A stretch of DNA of 12,199 bases from Bacteroidales bacterium (lineage in GTDB: Bacteria > Bacteroidota > Bacteroidia > Bacteroidales > JAFGXI01). Positions within the stretch are counted from its first letter, which is position 1, and every line of letters begins with the position of its first letter. Below the pieces are notes generated by a model. It had not been told where the DNA came from and ran no database searches. It saw only the letters and a program-made list of their open reading frames with translations. The DNA lies in assembly GCA_026985625.1 (NCBI GenBank), contig JALSQC010000163.1:1-12199 (forward strand), read 5' to 3'. Below are positions 1 through 5,776 of this stretch, piece after piece. The position numbers were made by a program, and so were the translations under genes.

Positions 1-33
1 TAAAAACCAAAAATAAAATCTCGGTTTTTTTTA
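1..33. terminator. Likely bidirectional intrinsic terminator at the left edge
   Basis: The stretch TAAAAACC (1-8) pairs with GGTTTTTT (23-30) across a 14-base A/T-rich loop, and the T run continues to position 32. Read on either strand this gives an A-tract, a CC/GG-closed stem and a U-tract, the usual form of an intrinsic terminator between converging genes. It would end the minus-strand operon that finishes at 124 and any plus-strand gene left of the window. The G+C part of the stem is only two pairs, so strength is uncertain. Confidence 0.45.
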
Positions 34-39
34 TCAACA

Positions 40-72
40 AATCCTAACAGGTTTTAAAAACCTGTTAGGATT
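40..72. repeat. Perfect 16-bp inverted repeat (palindromic intergenic element)
   Basis: The left arm AATCCTAACAGGTTTT (40-55) is the exact reverse complement of 57-72, with one unpaired A at 56. It lies in the intergenic region after the minus-strand operon. On the plus strand it is followed after three bases by a run of eight T (76-83), so it could act as a second terminator for plus-strand transcripts. On the minus strand it is followed by A-rich sequence, so it does not look like a terminator for the operon. The CCTAACAGG core resembles palindromic repeats that I recall as frequent between Bacteroidota genes; copy number in this genome cannot be judged from one window. Confidence 0.75.
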
Positions 73-123
73 ATGTTTTTTTTCAATTTTTGCTTTAAGT
101 ATATAAACTTAAAAGTTAAGTAA

Positions 124-573
124 TTAGTTGTGTCTTTTTTTGCTCTGCATTTTTTTCATTAAATACCGTTTAAATTGTTTTTCGGAATGATATAACAAGG
201 CTACTTTTTTTATTGGTAATATTTGTTCTATTTTTTTGTTATAGTCTTCGAACAAATTACATTCTTGTCTTTTTAATAAAATTAATTTATCAATAATATC
301 TTGTGTTTGCTTATCGGTTAAGTTATCTTGATTTTTAATAAAATTACGCATATTTTTTCGTTTTTGCATCATTATATCTTCTTGTTTGTTTATATACTCG
401 TTATAAACAGGCCAAAATTTTTGTGCTTCGGCAGGAGTTAAATCTATTTTACTTGTAATAAAAGCAATACGTTCTGCTTTTATTGTTTCTTTTCGCTTAT
501 CGATATTATTTTTTTGTCCGAATGTTACATACGATAGCGTAATTGTTATTATTAAAATTATTATTTTTTTCAT
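124..573 (-). CDS. Secreted LTxxQ (Spy/CpxP-like) protein of an ECF sigma module
   Basis: This 149-residue protein begins with a Sec signal peptide (hydrophobic residues 4-18, probable cleavage near FGQ at 18-20), so it should act in the periplasm. The mature part is helical and very lysine-rich. It carries two LTxxxxQ-type motifs, LTPAEAQ at 45-51 (followed by FWPVYNEY) and LTDKQTQ at 85-91, the pattern of Spy/CpxP-type periplasmic proteins. Bacteroidota homologues with the FWPVYNEY stretch are often annotated as sensors of ECF sigma factors. It is the last of six minus-strand genes, 23 bases after a membrane protein and two genes after an ECF sigma factor, which suggests a sensing or chaperone role in that circuit by analogy with CnrX. 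The CnrX metal ligands are not evident: only two histidines, both near the C-terminus. Function is inferred. Confidence 0.75.
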   Translation of the reverse strand: MKKIIILIITITLSYVTFGQKNNIDKRKETIKAERIAFITSKIDLTPAEAQKFWPVYNEYINKQEDIMMQKRKNMRNFIKNQDNLTDKQTQDIIDKLILLKRQECNLFEDYNKKIEQILPIKKVALLYHSEKQFKRYLMKKMQSKKRHN

Positions 574-596
574 TTTTTATATAAAGTTAAAAGTTA

Positions 597-977
597 TTAT
601 TGATTAATTGTATAAATATCGTCGTCGTTTAAAATAAATTCTTCGATTTCGAAGTTTGAAATTTTATTGTCATTATTTGCTATATCGATATTAATTGATT
701 CGTCTATAATAAAATCGTCGTTTAGTATATAATCCTCGTCGTAATAATCATTATTTTTATACGACGCATTATTATAACTTGTTATATTAAAAATAAATAA
801 TAACGATGCTGCAATACTTATTGTATAAATAATTGTTCGTTGTAAAATATTATTGTTTTTATCGTTGTATTGGTGTTGTATTTTTGACAATATTGTTTTA
901 TCGAGATTATCGAAATAATTATTTGGGACGTTAAATCCGCTGTTGATTTTATTTTTTTCTAAGTCTATCATAATCAT
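597..977 (-). CDS. Single-pass membrane protein, probable anti-sigma factor
   Basis: This 126-residue protein has a short cytoplasmic N-terminus with the stretch NVPNNYFDNLDKTILSKI (16-33), common at the start of small Bacteroidota membrane proteins next to ECF sigma factors. One transmembrane helix follows at about 48-64, then a tail of roughly 60 residues extremely rich in Asp, Glu, Asn and Ile, presumably periplasmic. ILNDD occurs twice in the tail, at 84-88 and 115-119. No zinc-binding HxxxCxxC anti-sigma motif is present and there are no cysteines. The anti-sigma call rests on position, between the sigma factor (29-base gap) and the LTxxQ protein (23-base gap), and on topology, not on a recognised domain. 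ATG at 977 or in-frame ATG at 971 could be the start. Confidence 0.6.
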   Translation of the reverse strand: MIMIDLEKNKINSGFNVPNNYFDNLDKTILSKIQHQYNDKNNNILQRTIIYTISIAASLLFIFNITSYNNASYKNNDYYDEDYILNDDFIIDESINIDIANNDNKISNFEIEEFILNDDDIYTINQ

Positions 978-1006
978 AATGTTTGATAAGTTTATTAATA
1001 AAAAGT

Positions 1007-1549
1007 TTAATTGTTATTTAAATATTCTTTAATTTTTTTTACTGCAATATGATACGATGCCTTTAATGCTCCTGTTGATGTGTCTAATATTTCGGATATT
1101 TCGTTAAATTTTAAATCATCAAAATATTTCATATTAAATACAAGTCTTTGTTTATCGGGTAATTGCAATATTGCTTTTTGTAGTTTTTTTTGTATTTCGT
1201 TTCCATCGAAATAAACATCAGATTCCAGATAATTTGCTAATTTAATATTATTATTATCGCCGGTAAAAAATGATTTTCGTTTTTTTGTGTTTAAAAATGC
1301 AATGCTTTCGTTTGTTGCTATACGGTATAACCACGTATATAGTTTAGAATCTCCTCTAAAGTTATTTATATTATTCCATATTTTAATAAATGTATTTTGC
1401 AGAACATCGTCGGTATCGTGATGCGAAATAACTATTCGTCGAATTTGCCAATATAGTTTTTCTTTATATTCTGATAAAATTTGTTTAAATGCTTGTTCTT
1501 TTTTACCGTTTATTAAAAGTATTTTTATTTTATTATCGACATTATTCAT
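1007..1549 (-). CDS. ECF-family (sigma-70 group 4) RNA polymerase sigma factor
   Basis: This alternative sigma factor of about 180 residues should direct core RNA polymerase to a specific promoter set. Numbering from the ATG at 1549, region 2 spans about 22-90 and includes DTDDVLQNTFIKIWNN and FRGDSKLYTWLYRIATNES (core and -10 recognition). A variable linker follows. Region 4 spans about 122-178, with LPDKQRLVFNMKYFDD and the helix-turn-helix FNEISEILDTSTGALKASYH (-35 recognition). Only regions 2 and 4 are present, as expected for the ECF group. The frame can be extended two codons to a TTG at 1555; I prefer the ATG. The gene lies 33 bases after the transketolase C-subunit gene and 29 before the putative anti-sigma gene, so it may be co-transcribed with metabolic genes or use a promoter inside the upstream gene. 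Confidence 0.93.
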   Translation of the reverse strand: MNNVDNKIKILLINGKKEQAFKQILSEYKEKLYWQIRRIVISHHDTDDVLQNTFIKIWNNINNFRGDSKLYTWLYRIATNESIAFLNTKKRKSFFTGDNNNIKLANYLESDVYFDGNEIQKKLQKAILQLPDKQRLVFNMKYFDDLKFNEISEILDTSTGALKASYHIAVKKIKEYLNNN

Positions 1550-1582
1550 TTGCAATATTTTGCAAAACTGTATATTGTTTAA

Positions 1583-2536
1583 TTACTTGCGACTTATTAC
1601 TTTGTTAACTGCATCAACAATATTTTTAGCTTTTAATCCGTATTTTTCCATTAGTTTATCGGGTGTTCCGCTTTCGCCAAAAGTATCGTTTACTCCAACA
1701 AATTCTATTGGTTTTGGATTTTTACTTGCAAGTAGTTGAGCGATACTATCGCCTAATCCTCCATTAATCATATGCTCTTCGGCAACAACAACAGCTTTTG
1801 TTTTTTCTACCGATTGTAAGATTGATTTTTTGTCTAAAGGTTTAATTGTATGTATATTTATTATTTCGGCTGATATTTTTTGTTTTTCTAATATTTTAGC
1901 GGCTTCTATGGCTTCCCATACCATATGTCCCGTTGCAAATATACTTACATCGGTTCCTTTATTTAGGTTTATGGCTTTTCCTATCTCGAATTTTTGATTT
2001 TCGTCGGTAAAGTTTGGAACTTTTGGTCGTCCAAATCTTAAATAAACGGGGCCTTTATAGTCGGCTATTGCAATGGTTGCTGCTTTTGTTTGGTTATAAT
2101 CGCAGGGAACTATAACTGTCATATTAGGGAGCATTTTCATAAGTCCTATATCTTCGAGTATTTGATGAGTTGCTCCGTCCTCGCCAAGTGTTAGCCCTGC
2201 ATGCGATGCACATATTTTTACATTTTTGTTAGAGTATGCTACCGATTGTCGTATTTGGTCGTAAACTCTACCTGTTGCAAATGCTGCAAATGTTCCTATA
2301 AATGGAATTTTATTTCCTATTGTAAGTCCTGCTGCTACTCCAACCATATTTGCTTCGGCAATTCCGGCTTGAAAAAATCGTTCGGGAAATTTATTTGCAA
2401 ATTCGTTCATTTTTAACGAACCTGTAAGGTCGGCACACATTGCTACTACATTTTTATTTTTATTTCCTAATTCGTAAAGCCCTGCTCCAAAACCTGAGCG
2501 GGTATCTTTTTTATCTGTAAATTTATATTCTTTCAT
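1583..2536 (-). CDS. Transketolase, C-terminal subunit
   Basis: This 317-residue protein matches the second half of transketolase (EC 2.2.1.1), a thiamine diphosphate enzyme moving two-carbon ketol units between sugar phosphates in the pentose phosphate pathway. The pyrimidine-binding domain covers about 7-170, with GIAEANMVGVAAGL (58-71) holding the glutamate (E61) that activates the cofactor, and SHAGLTLGEDGATHQ (111-125). The transketolase C-terminal domain covers about 185-310, with the IHTIKPLD stretch (228-235). The diphosphate-binding half is encoded separately at 3958-4803, and the two proteins should assemble into one enzyme. A 1-deoxyxylulose-5-phosphate synthase-like role is less likely, because separate subunits of this size are typical of split transketolases. 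An unrelated secreted vWA gene lies between the two halves. ATG start at 2536. Confidence 0.93.
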   Translation of the reverse strand: MKEYKFTDKKDTRSGFGAGLYELGNKNKNVVAMCADLTGSLKMNEFANKFPERFFQAGIAEANMVGVAAGLTIGNKIPFIGTFAAFATGRVYDQIRQSVAYSNKNVKICASHAGLTLGEDGATHQILEDIGLMKMLPNMTVIVPCDYNQTKAATIAIADYKGPVYLRFGRPKVPNFTDENQKFEIGKAINLNKGTDVSIFATGHMVWEAIEAAKILEKQKISAEIINIHTIKPLDKKSILQSVEKTKAVVVAEEHMINGGLGDSIAQLLASKNPKPIEFVGVNDTFGESGTPDKLMEKYGLKAKNIVDAVNKVISRK

Positions 2537-2556
2537 TTGTTTTTGTTTTTGCTTGT

Positions 2557-3921
2557 TTAAAATAGTCTTACTAAAATAGAACCTCGTGATGTTACTTTAA
2601 ATGTTTTTTCTTTTGTAAATAATGTTTGATTTGCATTTTTTGATCGAAATACAACTTTGTATGTTCCGGGTTGCAAGTTTATACTTTCTTTTCGGGTGTT
2701 TGTTTTTAAATTATAAACCCATTCCATTGTTTCGCCTTTAAGCAGATATACGCTTCCGTATCCGGTTGCCGAGTATGCAAATGTTGCTATTCCCGATGCA
2801 GGAATATTTAATGTTGTTGTATAACTTTGTTTAATCTCGACATTATTAATTTTTATACGTGGTAATGTTAAAATCTCTACATCGTATTTTCCTATTATAT
2901 ATTTATCGGTAGAATTTACTTTTTGAACGTTTAAGGTTTCCATTTCTTTTGATTTTCGGACAATTACACTAACGTTTTTTTGATTTATATCGTTAGTTTT
3001 AATTGTAAGATAACCTTGTGGAGCATCAACTGCAAATGTTGAGTGTTTACCCGGTGTTAATTTTAAACTGTCGATATAAACCGGAGGAATTGTATGTATT
3101 TTTACTTTGTATGTTATAAACGGTTCTAAGTAAATTGTATCAGGCACTCCTCTGTTATTAAGTGTATGTATGTAATTATTTTTAATTTTTCCGTTGGCTT
3201 TGTCTATAAATGTCATATTTACGTTTGTTTCGGTTGGGTTTCCTGCTTGATCGAGTAAATTTATTTGACACGATGTGTTGTTAAGTGCTTGCGATATTAC
3301 AACACCAAGAACTTCTTTAAAACGTTTTTCGTTTGCGGCATCGTAATATTGACCAACACACTCAAACGATTTTCTGAATTCTATATCTAAACCTATACCT
3401 ATTACAAACGGCTTTAGAATTATTCCTTTTTTTTGCAATGCCTGAGATACGGCACATGGATCTCCATCACAGGCTTCTATTCCATCGGTTATTAAAATAA
3501 TTATGTTTCGGCAATTGTCGCATTTTGGAAAGTCTTGAGCAGCAAGCTCTAGTGAGTGTGCAATTGGGGTTGTTCCTTTTGGACGTATTCGGTCTAAAAC
3601 CGATTTTATTTTGTTTGCATTATTTTTTGCAAATGGTACTTCGAGACGTGTATCGCTGCAATCTTGCGGTGGCACAATACTTTGATGTCCGTAAACACGT
3701 AAAGCAAGTTCTACATTAGGAACATTATTCAAGCTATCAACCATTTGTTTTAATAATTTACGTGCTATTGTTATTTTATTTCCTGTTTCCCATTTGCCTA
3801 ACATACTTTGCGAGCTGTCGAAAATAAATAATATTCTGGTTTTTTGTTTTGGTTGTTGTGCCAATAAATTACCGGTATAAAAAAAGGTTATTATTAATAT
3901 TAATATGGTTTTAAATCTCAT
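2557..3921 (-). CDS. Secreted von Willebrand factor type A domain protein
   Basis: This 454-residue protein has a Sec signal peptide (residues 1-21, cleavage near LLA|QQ) and is predicted to be exported. A vWA domain spans about 28-212 with an intact metal-ion-dependent adhesion site: DSSQS (D35, S37, S39), GTT (T117/T118) and ITDG (D146). Seven cysteines (88, 134, 137, 151, 156, 188, 218), including CDNC and CDGDPC, suggest disulfides or a second metal site. Residues about 215-454 look like successive beta-sandwich segments without catalytic motifs. No C-terminal transmembrane helix or clear T9SS sorting domain is visible, so it is probably periplasmic or surface-associated. Homologues with VYGHQ, GTTPIAHSL and LITDGIEAC stretches are widespread in Bacteroidota, but their ligand is unknown to me. 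It lies 36 bases after the transketolase N gene and 20 before the C gene, an unexpected place for an exported protein. Confidence 0.85.
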   Translation of the reverse strand: MRFKTILILIITFFYTGNLLAQQPKQKTRILFIFDSSQSMLGKWETGNKITIARKLLKQMVDSLNNVPNVELALRVYGHQSIVPPQDCSDTRLEVPFAKNNANKIKSVLDRIRPKGTTPIAHSLELAAQDFPKCDNCRNIIILITDGIEACDGDPCAVSQALQKKGIILKPFVIGIGLDIEFRKSFECVGQYYDAANEKRFKEVLGVVISQALNNTSCQINLLDQAGNPTETNVNMTFIDKANGKIKNNYIHTLNNRGVPDTIYLEPFITYKVKIHTIPPVYIDSLKLTPGKHSTFAVDAPQGYLTIKTNDINQKNVSVIVRKSKEMETLNVQKVNSTDKYIIGKYDVEILTLPRIKINNVEIKQSYTTTLNIPASGIATFAYSATGYGSVYLLKGETMEWVYNLKTNTRKESINLQPGTYKVVFRSKNANQTLFTKEKTFKVTSRGSILVRLF

Positions 3922-3957
3922 TTTTTTGTAAAAATTTATATTTATTAATTATATATT

Positions 3958-4803
3958 TTAGTAATCGCCTAAAGTTTCTTTTAGTTGAGATAGTGCTTTT
4001 GCAAGTTGCTCGTCGTTAGGTGCAGAACCGTGCCACTTATGAGTTCCCATCATAAAATCGACACCCATTCCCATTTCGGTTTTCATAATAATTACTATAG
4101 GTTTGCCTTTAAATGTATTTTGTTTTGCTTTGTTTAATGTTTTTAAAAGTTCTTTAATGTTATTTCCGTCTGTTTCAAAAACCAACCAACCAAACGATTC
4201 CCATTTTGCATGTAAATCGCCAAGAGTTATTACATTGTCAGTAGAGCCATCGATTTGTTTTTTATTATAATCTATTGTTGATATTATATTATCGATTTTA
4301 TGTGCATTTGCAAACATTGCGGCTTCCCATATTTGACCTTCTTGAAGTTCGCCATCGCCATGTAATGAATATACTAAATTTTTATCGTTGTTTAGTTTTT
4401 TTGCAAGTGCTGCTCCAAGTGCATTTGACAATCCTTGTCCTAACGAGCCTGATGCTATACGTATACCTTCGAGTCCCTCGGCTGTTGTTGGGTGTCCTTG
4501 TAATCTTGAGTTTATCGACCTAAAAGTTTTAAGCTCATTTATATTAAAATATCCTGCCCGTGCCAAAACGCTATACCAAACTGCCGATAAATGTCCGTTT
4601 GAAAGAAAAAATAAATCTTCGCCATTATCGTTTACAGTAAATTTTTTAGGATTTTGATTTAAAACGCTAAAGTATAAACATGTAAAAAAATCGGCACAGC
4701 CAAGTGCTCCTCCGGGGTGCCCCGATGCGTTTTGATGAACCATTCTAAGTATATCGCGACGAACTTGCGATGATATTTCTTGTAATTTTTTAATATCTTC
4801 CAT
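3958..4803 (-). CDS. Transketolase, N-terminal subunit
   Basis: This 281-residue protein is the thiamine diphosphate-binding half of a split transketolase (EC 2.2.1.1). Visible features are SGHPGG (27-32, H29), SNGH (68-71, H71), GSLGQGLSNALG (119-130) and the diphosphate/Mg signature starting GDGE at 149-152 and ending at the asparagine of DYN (N180). MGTHKWHGSAP (252-262) holds a conserved active-site histidine (H258). Length and end point match the first half of full-length transketolase, so this is a natural subunit rather than a truncation. It is the first gene of the minus-strand cluster, and its partner subunit follows after the vWA gene. ATG start at 4803. The enzyme is cytosolic and should work in the non-oxidative pentose phosphate pathway. 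Confidence 0.94.
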   Translation of the reverse strand: MEDIKKLQEISSQVRRDILRMVHQNASGHPGGALGCADFFTCLYFSVLNQNPKKFTVNDNGEDLFFLSNGHLSAVWYSVLARAGYFNINELKTFRSINSRLQGHPTTAEGLEGIRIASGSLGQGLSNALGAALAKKLNNDKNLVYSLHGDGELQEGQIWEAAMFANAHKIDNIISTIDYNKKQIDGSTDNVITLGDLHAKWESFGWLVFETDGNNIKELLKTLNKAKQNTFKGKPIVIIMKTEMGMGVDFMMGTHKWHGSAPNDEQLAKALSQLKETLGDY

Positions 4804-4842
4804 TTTTTATTTTTTTTGTAAAAGTATCTTTTTTATTAATAT

Positions 4843-4850
4843 CAAAAATA
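4843..4850 (-). promoter_or_regulatory. Candidate -7 element for the transketolase-led operon
   Basis: On the minus strand this reads TATTTTTG, matching the Bacteroidota -7 consensus TAnnTTTG, 39 bases before the transketolase N-subunit start. No TTG-type -33 element is found at the expected 19-21 base spacing. In DNA this AT-rich the match could be chance. It is the only consensus match I found in the spacers immediately upstream of the six minus-strand genes. Confidence 0.3.
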
Positions 4851-4919
4851 AAAGTTAATAATTTGTGAATATTTAACCGTAATTAAAAATTATTTTTTTG
4901 TAAATATATTAACGTTTAA

Positions 4920-4954
4920 TAAATTTTTATTAACTGTAACTAAATTTTTATTAA
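4920..4954. repeat. Two 14-bp direct repeats with 21-bp period upstream of a promoter
   Basis: TAAATTTTTATTAA occurs exactly at 4920-4933 and 4941-4954, so the two copies start 21 bases apart, about two helical turns. The second copy ends 16 bases before the -33 element of the plus-strand promoter at 4971-5001. The position suits an activator site, an UP-like element or phased A/T-tract bending. The low complexity means chance or slippage is also plausible. Confidence 0.4.
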
Positions 4955-4970
4955 ATACGTAAAATCCCGT

Positions 4971-5001
4971 ATTGAAAATTAAAAAAAAATACATAACTTT
5001 G
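4971..5001 (+). promoter_or_regulatory. Bacteroidota-type promoter for the T9SS cargo gene
   Basis: TAACTTTG at 4994-5001 is an exact match to the -7 consensus TAnnTTTG. ATTG at 4971-4974 supplies the TTG -33 element with a 19-base spacer, the standard spacing. Transcription would begin a few bases after 5001, giving a very short leader before the ATG at 5020. This rules against an earlier in-frame TTG start at 4972, which is part of the -33 element itself. Confidence 0.7.
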
Positions 5002-5019
5002 TTTAAAAATTTAATAGTC

Positions 5020-5499
5020 ATGAAAAAAATATTATTTTTATCAGCATTAATATCTTTAGCATTTTTCGCAAATGCTCAAACAATTACTCCCGATGTTGTT
5101 TCCGGTGGGGGCGATTATTTTTCAAATTCTAACTATTCTATTGCATGGACAGTAGGAGAACCTGTTATTGAAACACTAACAGGAACAAATTATACATTAA
5201 CTCAAGGTTTCCACCAAGGAATATGGAATATCGTTAATGTAGAAAAACAAATTGCCAATACCGATATTAATGTTTATCCAAATCCCACATCTGATTACAT
5301 TAATATTGATATTACAGGTGTAAACTCATCGGATTATCAAATTCAATTATTTGATAACTTAGGGAATTTATTATTAGATAAATCTTACGAAGATGCTAAA
5401 CAAATTTCGTTGCAAAAATATGCACGAAGTTTATATTATGTTAAAGTTTTAAATGTAAAGAATAATAAATTTGATTCTTACAAAATACTAAAAAAATAA
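5020..5499 (+). CDS. Small secreted protein with T9SS type A C-terminal sorting domain
   Basis: From the ATG at 5020 this is a 159-residue protein. Residues 1-20 form a Sec signal peptide ending FANAQ. Residues 21-68 contain SGGGDYF, WTVGEPV and LTQGFHQ, a short module common ahead of sorting domains in Bacteroidota secreted proteins, with no known activity. Residues about 84-159 form the sorting domain, starting at VYPNPTSDYINID and ending YKILKK, which directs export through the type IX system and attachment or release at the surface. There is little room for a passenger domain, so it may be structural. An in-frame TTG at 4972 would add 16 residues ahead of the signal peptide but lies inside the promoter. 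The next gene starts three bases after its stop, and porW/sprE of the same secretion route lies 3 kb away. Confidence 0.88.
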   Translation: MKKILFLSALISLAFFANAQTITPDVVSGGGDYFSNSNYSIAWTVGEPVIETLTGTNYTLTQGFHQGIWNIVNVEKQIANTDINVYPNPTSDYINIDITGVNSSDYQIQLFDNLGNLLLDKSYEDAKQISLQKYARSLYYVKVLNVKNNKFDSYKILKK

Positions 5500-5502
5500 A
5501 TT

Positions 5503-5676
5503 ATGAAAAACAATAATAACTTAACTCTTATTTTTGCGGCTGTTATATTAATGTTTATAGCAAGTTCTTGTGCACAACAACATCATTGTTCGGCTTATTC
5601 GAGTAACGATAAAATTATTACTGTTGATGATAATGCTCAAGTTATGGCGTTTAATAATATAGATAAGCAAAAATAA
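5503..5676 (+). CDS. Small lipoprotein, 57 residues, unknown function
   Basis: A 57-codon frame runs from the ATG at 5503 to TAA at 5674-5676. Residues 1-22 are a lipoprotein signal: asparagine-rich start, hydrophobic core LTLIFAAVILMFIA, then lipobox IASSC with the acylated cysteine at C23. The mature peptide is only 35 residues, beginning CAQQHHCSAY, a cluster of two cysteines and two histidines that could bind metal or form a disulfide, followed by a polar tail. The start is three bases after the stop of the T9SS cargo gene, so the two are almost certainly co-transcribed and perhaps translationally coupled. The intact lipobox, tight spacing and terminator downstream support a real gene. 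I do not recognise a family, and function is unknown. Confidence 0.75.
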   Translation: MKNNNNLTLIFAAVILMFIASSCAQQHHCSAYSSNDKIITVDDNAQVMAFNNIDKQK

Positions 5677-5727
5677 ATTTAATACACATTAGTATTTATA
5701 AAAATTTAATTTAGGGTTAATTTGATT

Positions 5728-5764
5728 AAAAATAAGTTTTAAAATTTTTTTAAGACTTATTTTT
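5728..5764. terminator. Bidirectional hairpin terminator between converging units
   Basis: Left arm 5728-5744 (core AAAAATAAGTTTTAA) pairs with 5748-5764 (core TTAAGACTTATTTTT) over a three-base loop, giving a 17-bp stem with one G-U wobble on the plus-strand transcript (A-C mismatch on the minus). T runs follow on both strands. It lies 51 bases after the small lipoprotein stop and 12 bases past the 3' end of polA, the expected place to end both converging transcripts. Confidence 0.7.
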
Positions 5765-5776
5765 TGTTTTTTATTG

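Noticed and set aside
93..115. Hairpin CTTTAAGT / ACTTAAAAG after the minus-strand operon
   Set aside because: It has no T run on either strand in the right position and competes with an overlapping pairing; it is likely chance in AT-rich DNA.
1678..1685. Minus-strand TACTTTTG inside the transketolase C gene as a sigma-gene promoter
   Set aside because: It fits TAnnTTTG but lacks a -33 partner at 19-21 bases and is inside conserved coding sequence; chance matches are expected.
4275..4657. Two overlapping plus-strand frames opposite the transketolase N gene
   Set aside because: Both are antisense to conserved transketolase sequence and overlap each other in different frames, with no signal peptide, domain or promoter.
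4844..4970. Small RNA or riboswitch in the divergent region
   Set aside because: No stable G+C stems, conserved aptamer-like segments or terminator were seen; only AT-rich repeats.
4972..5019. Upstream TTG extension of the T9SS cargo protein
   Set aside because: The TTG coincides with the -33 element and the extension precedes both the -7 element and a normal signal peptide, so it would not be transcribed.
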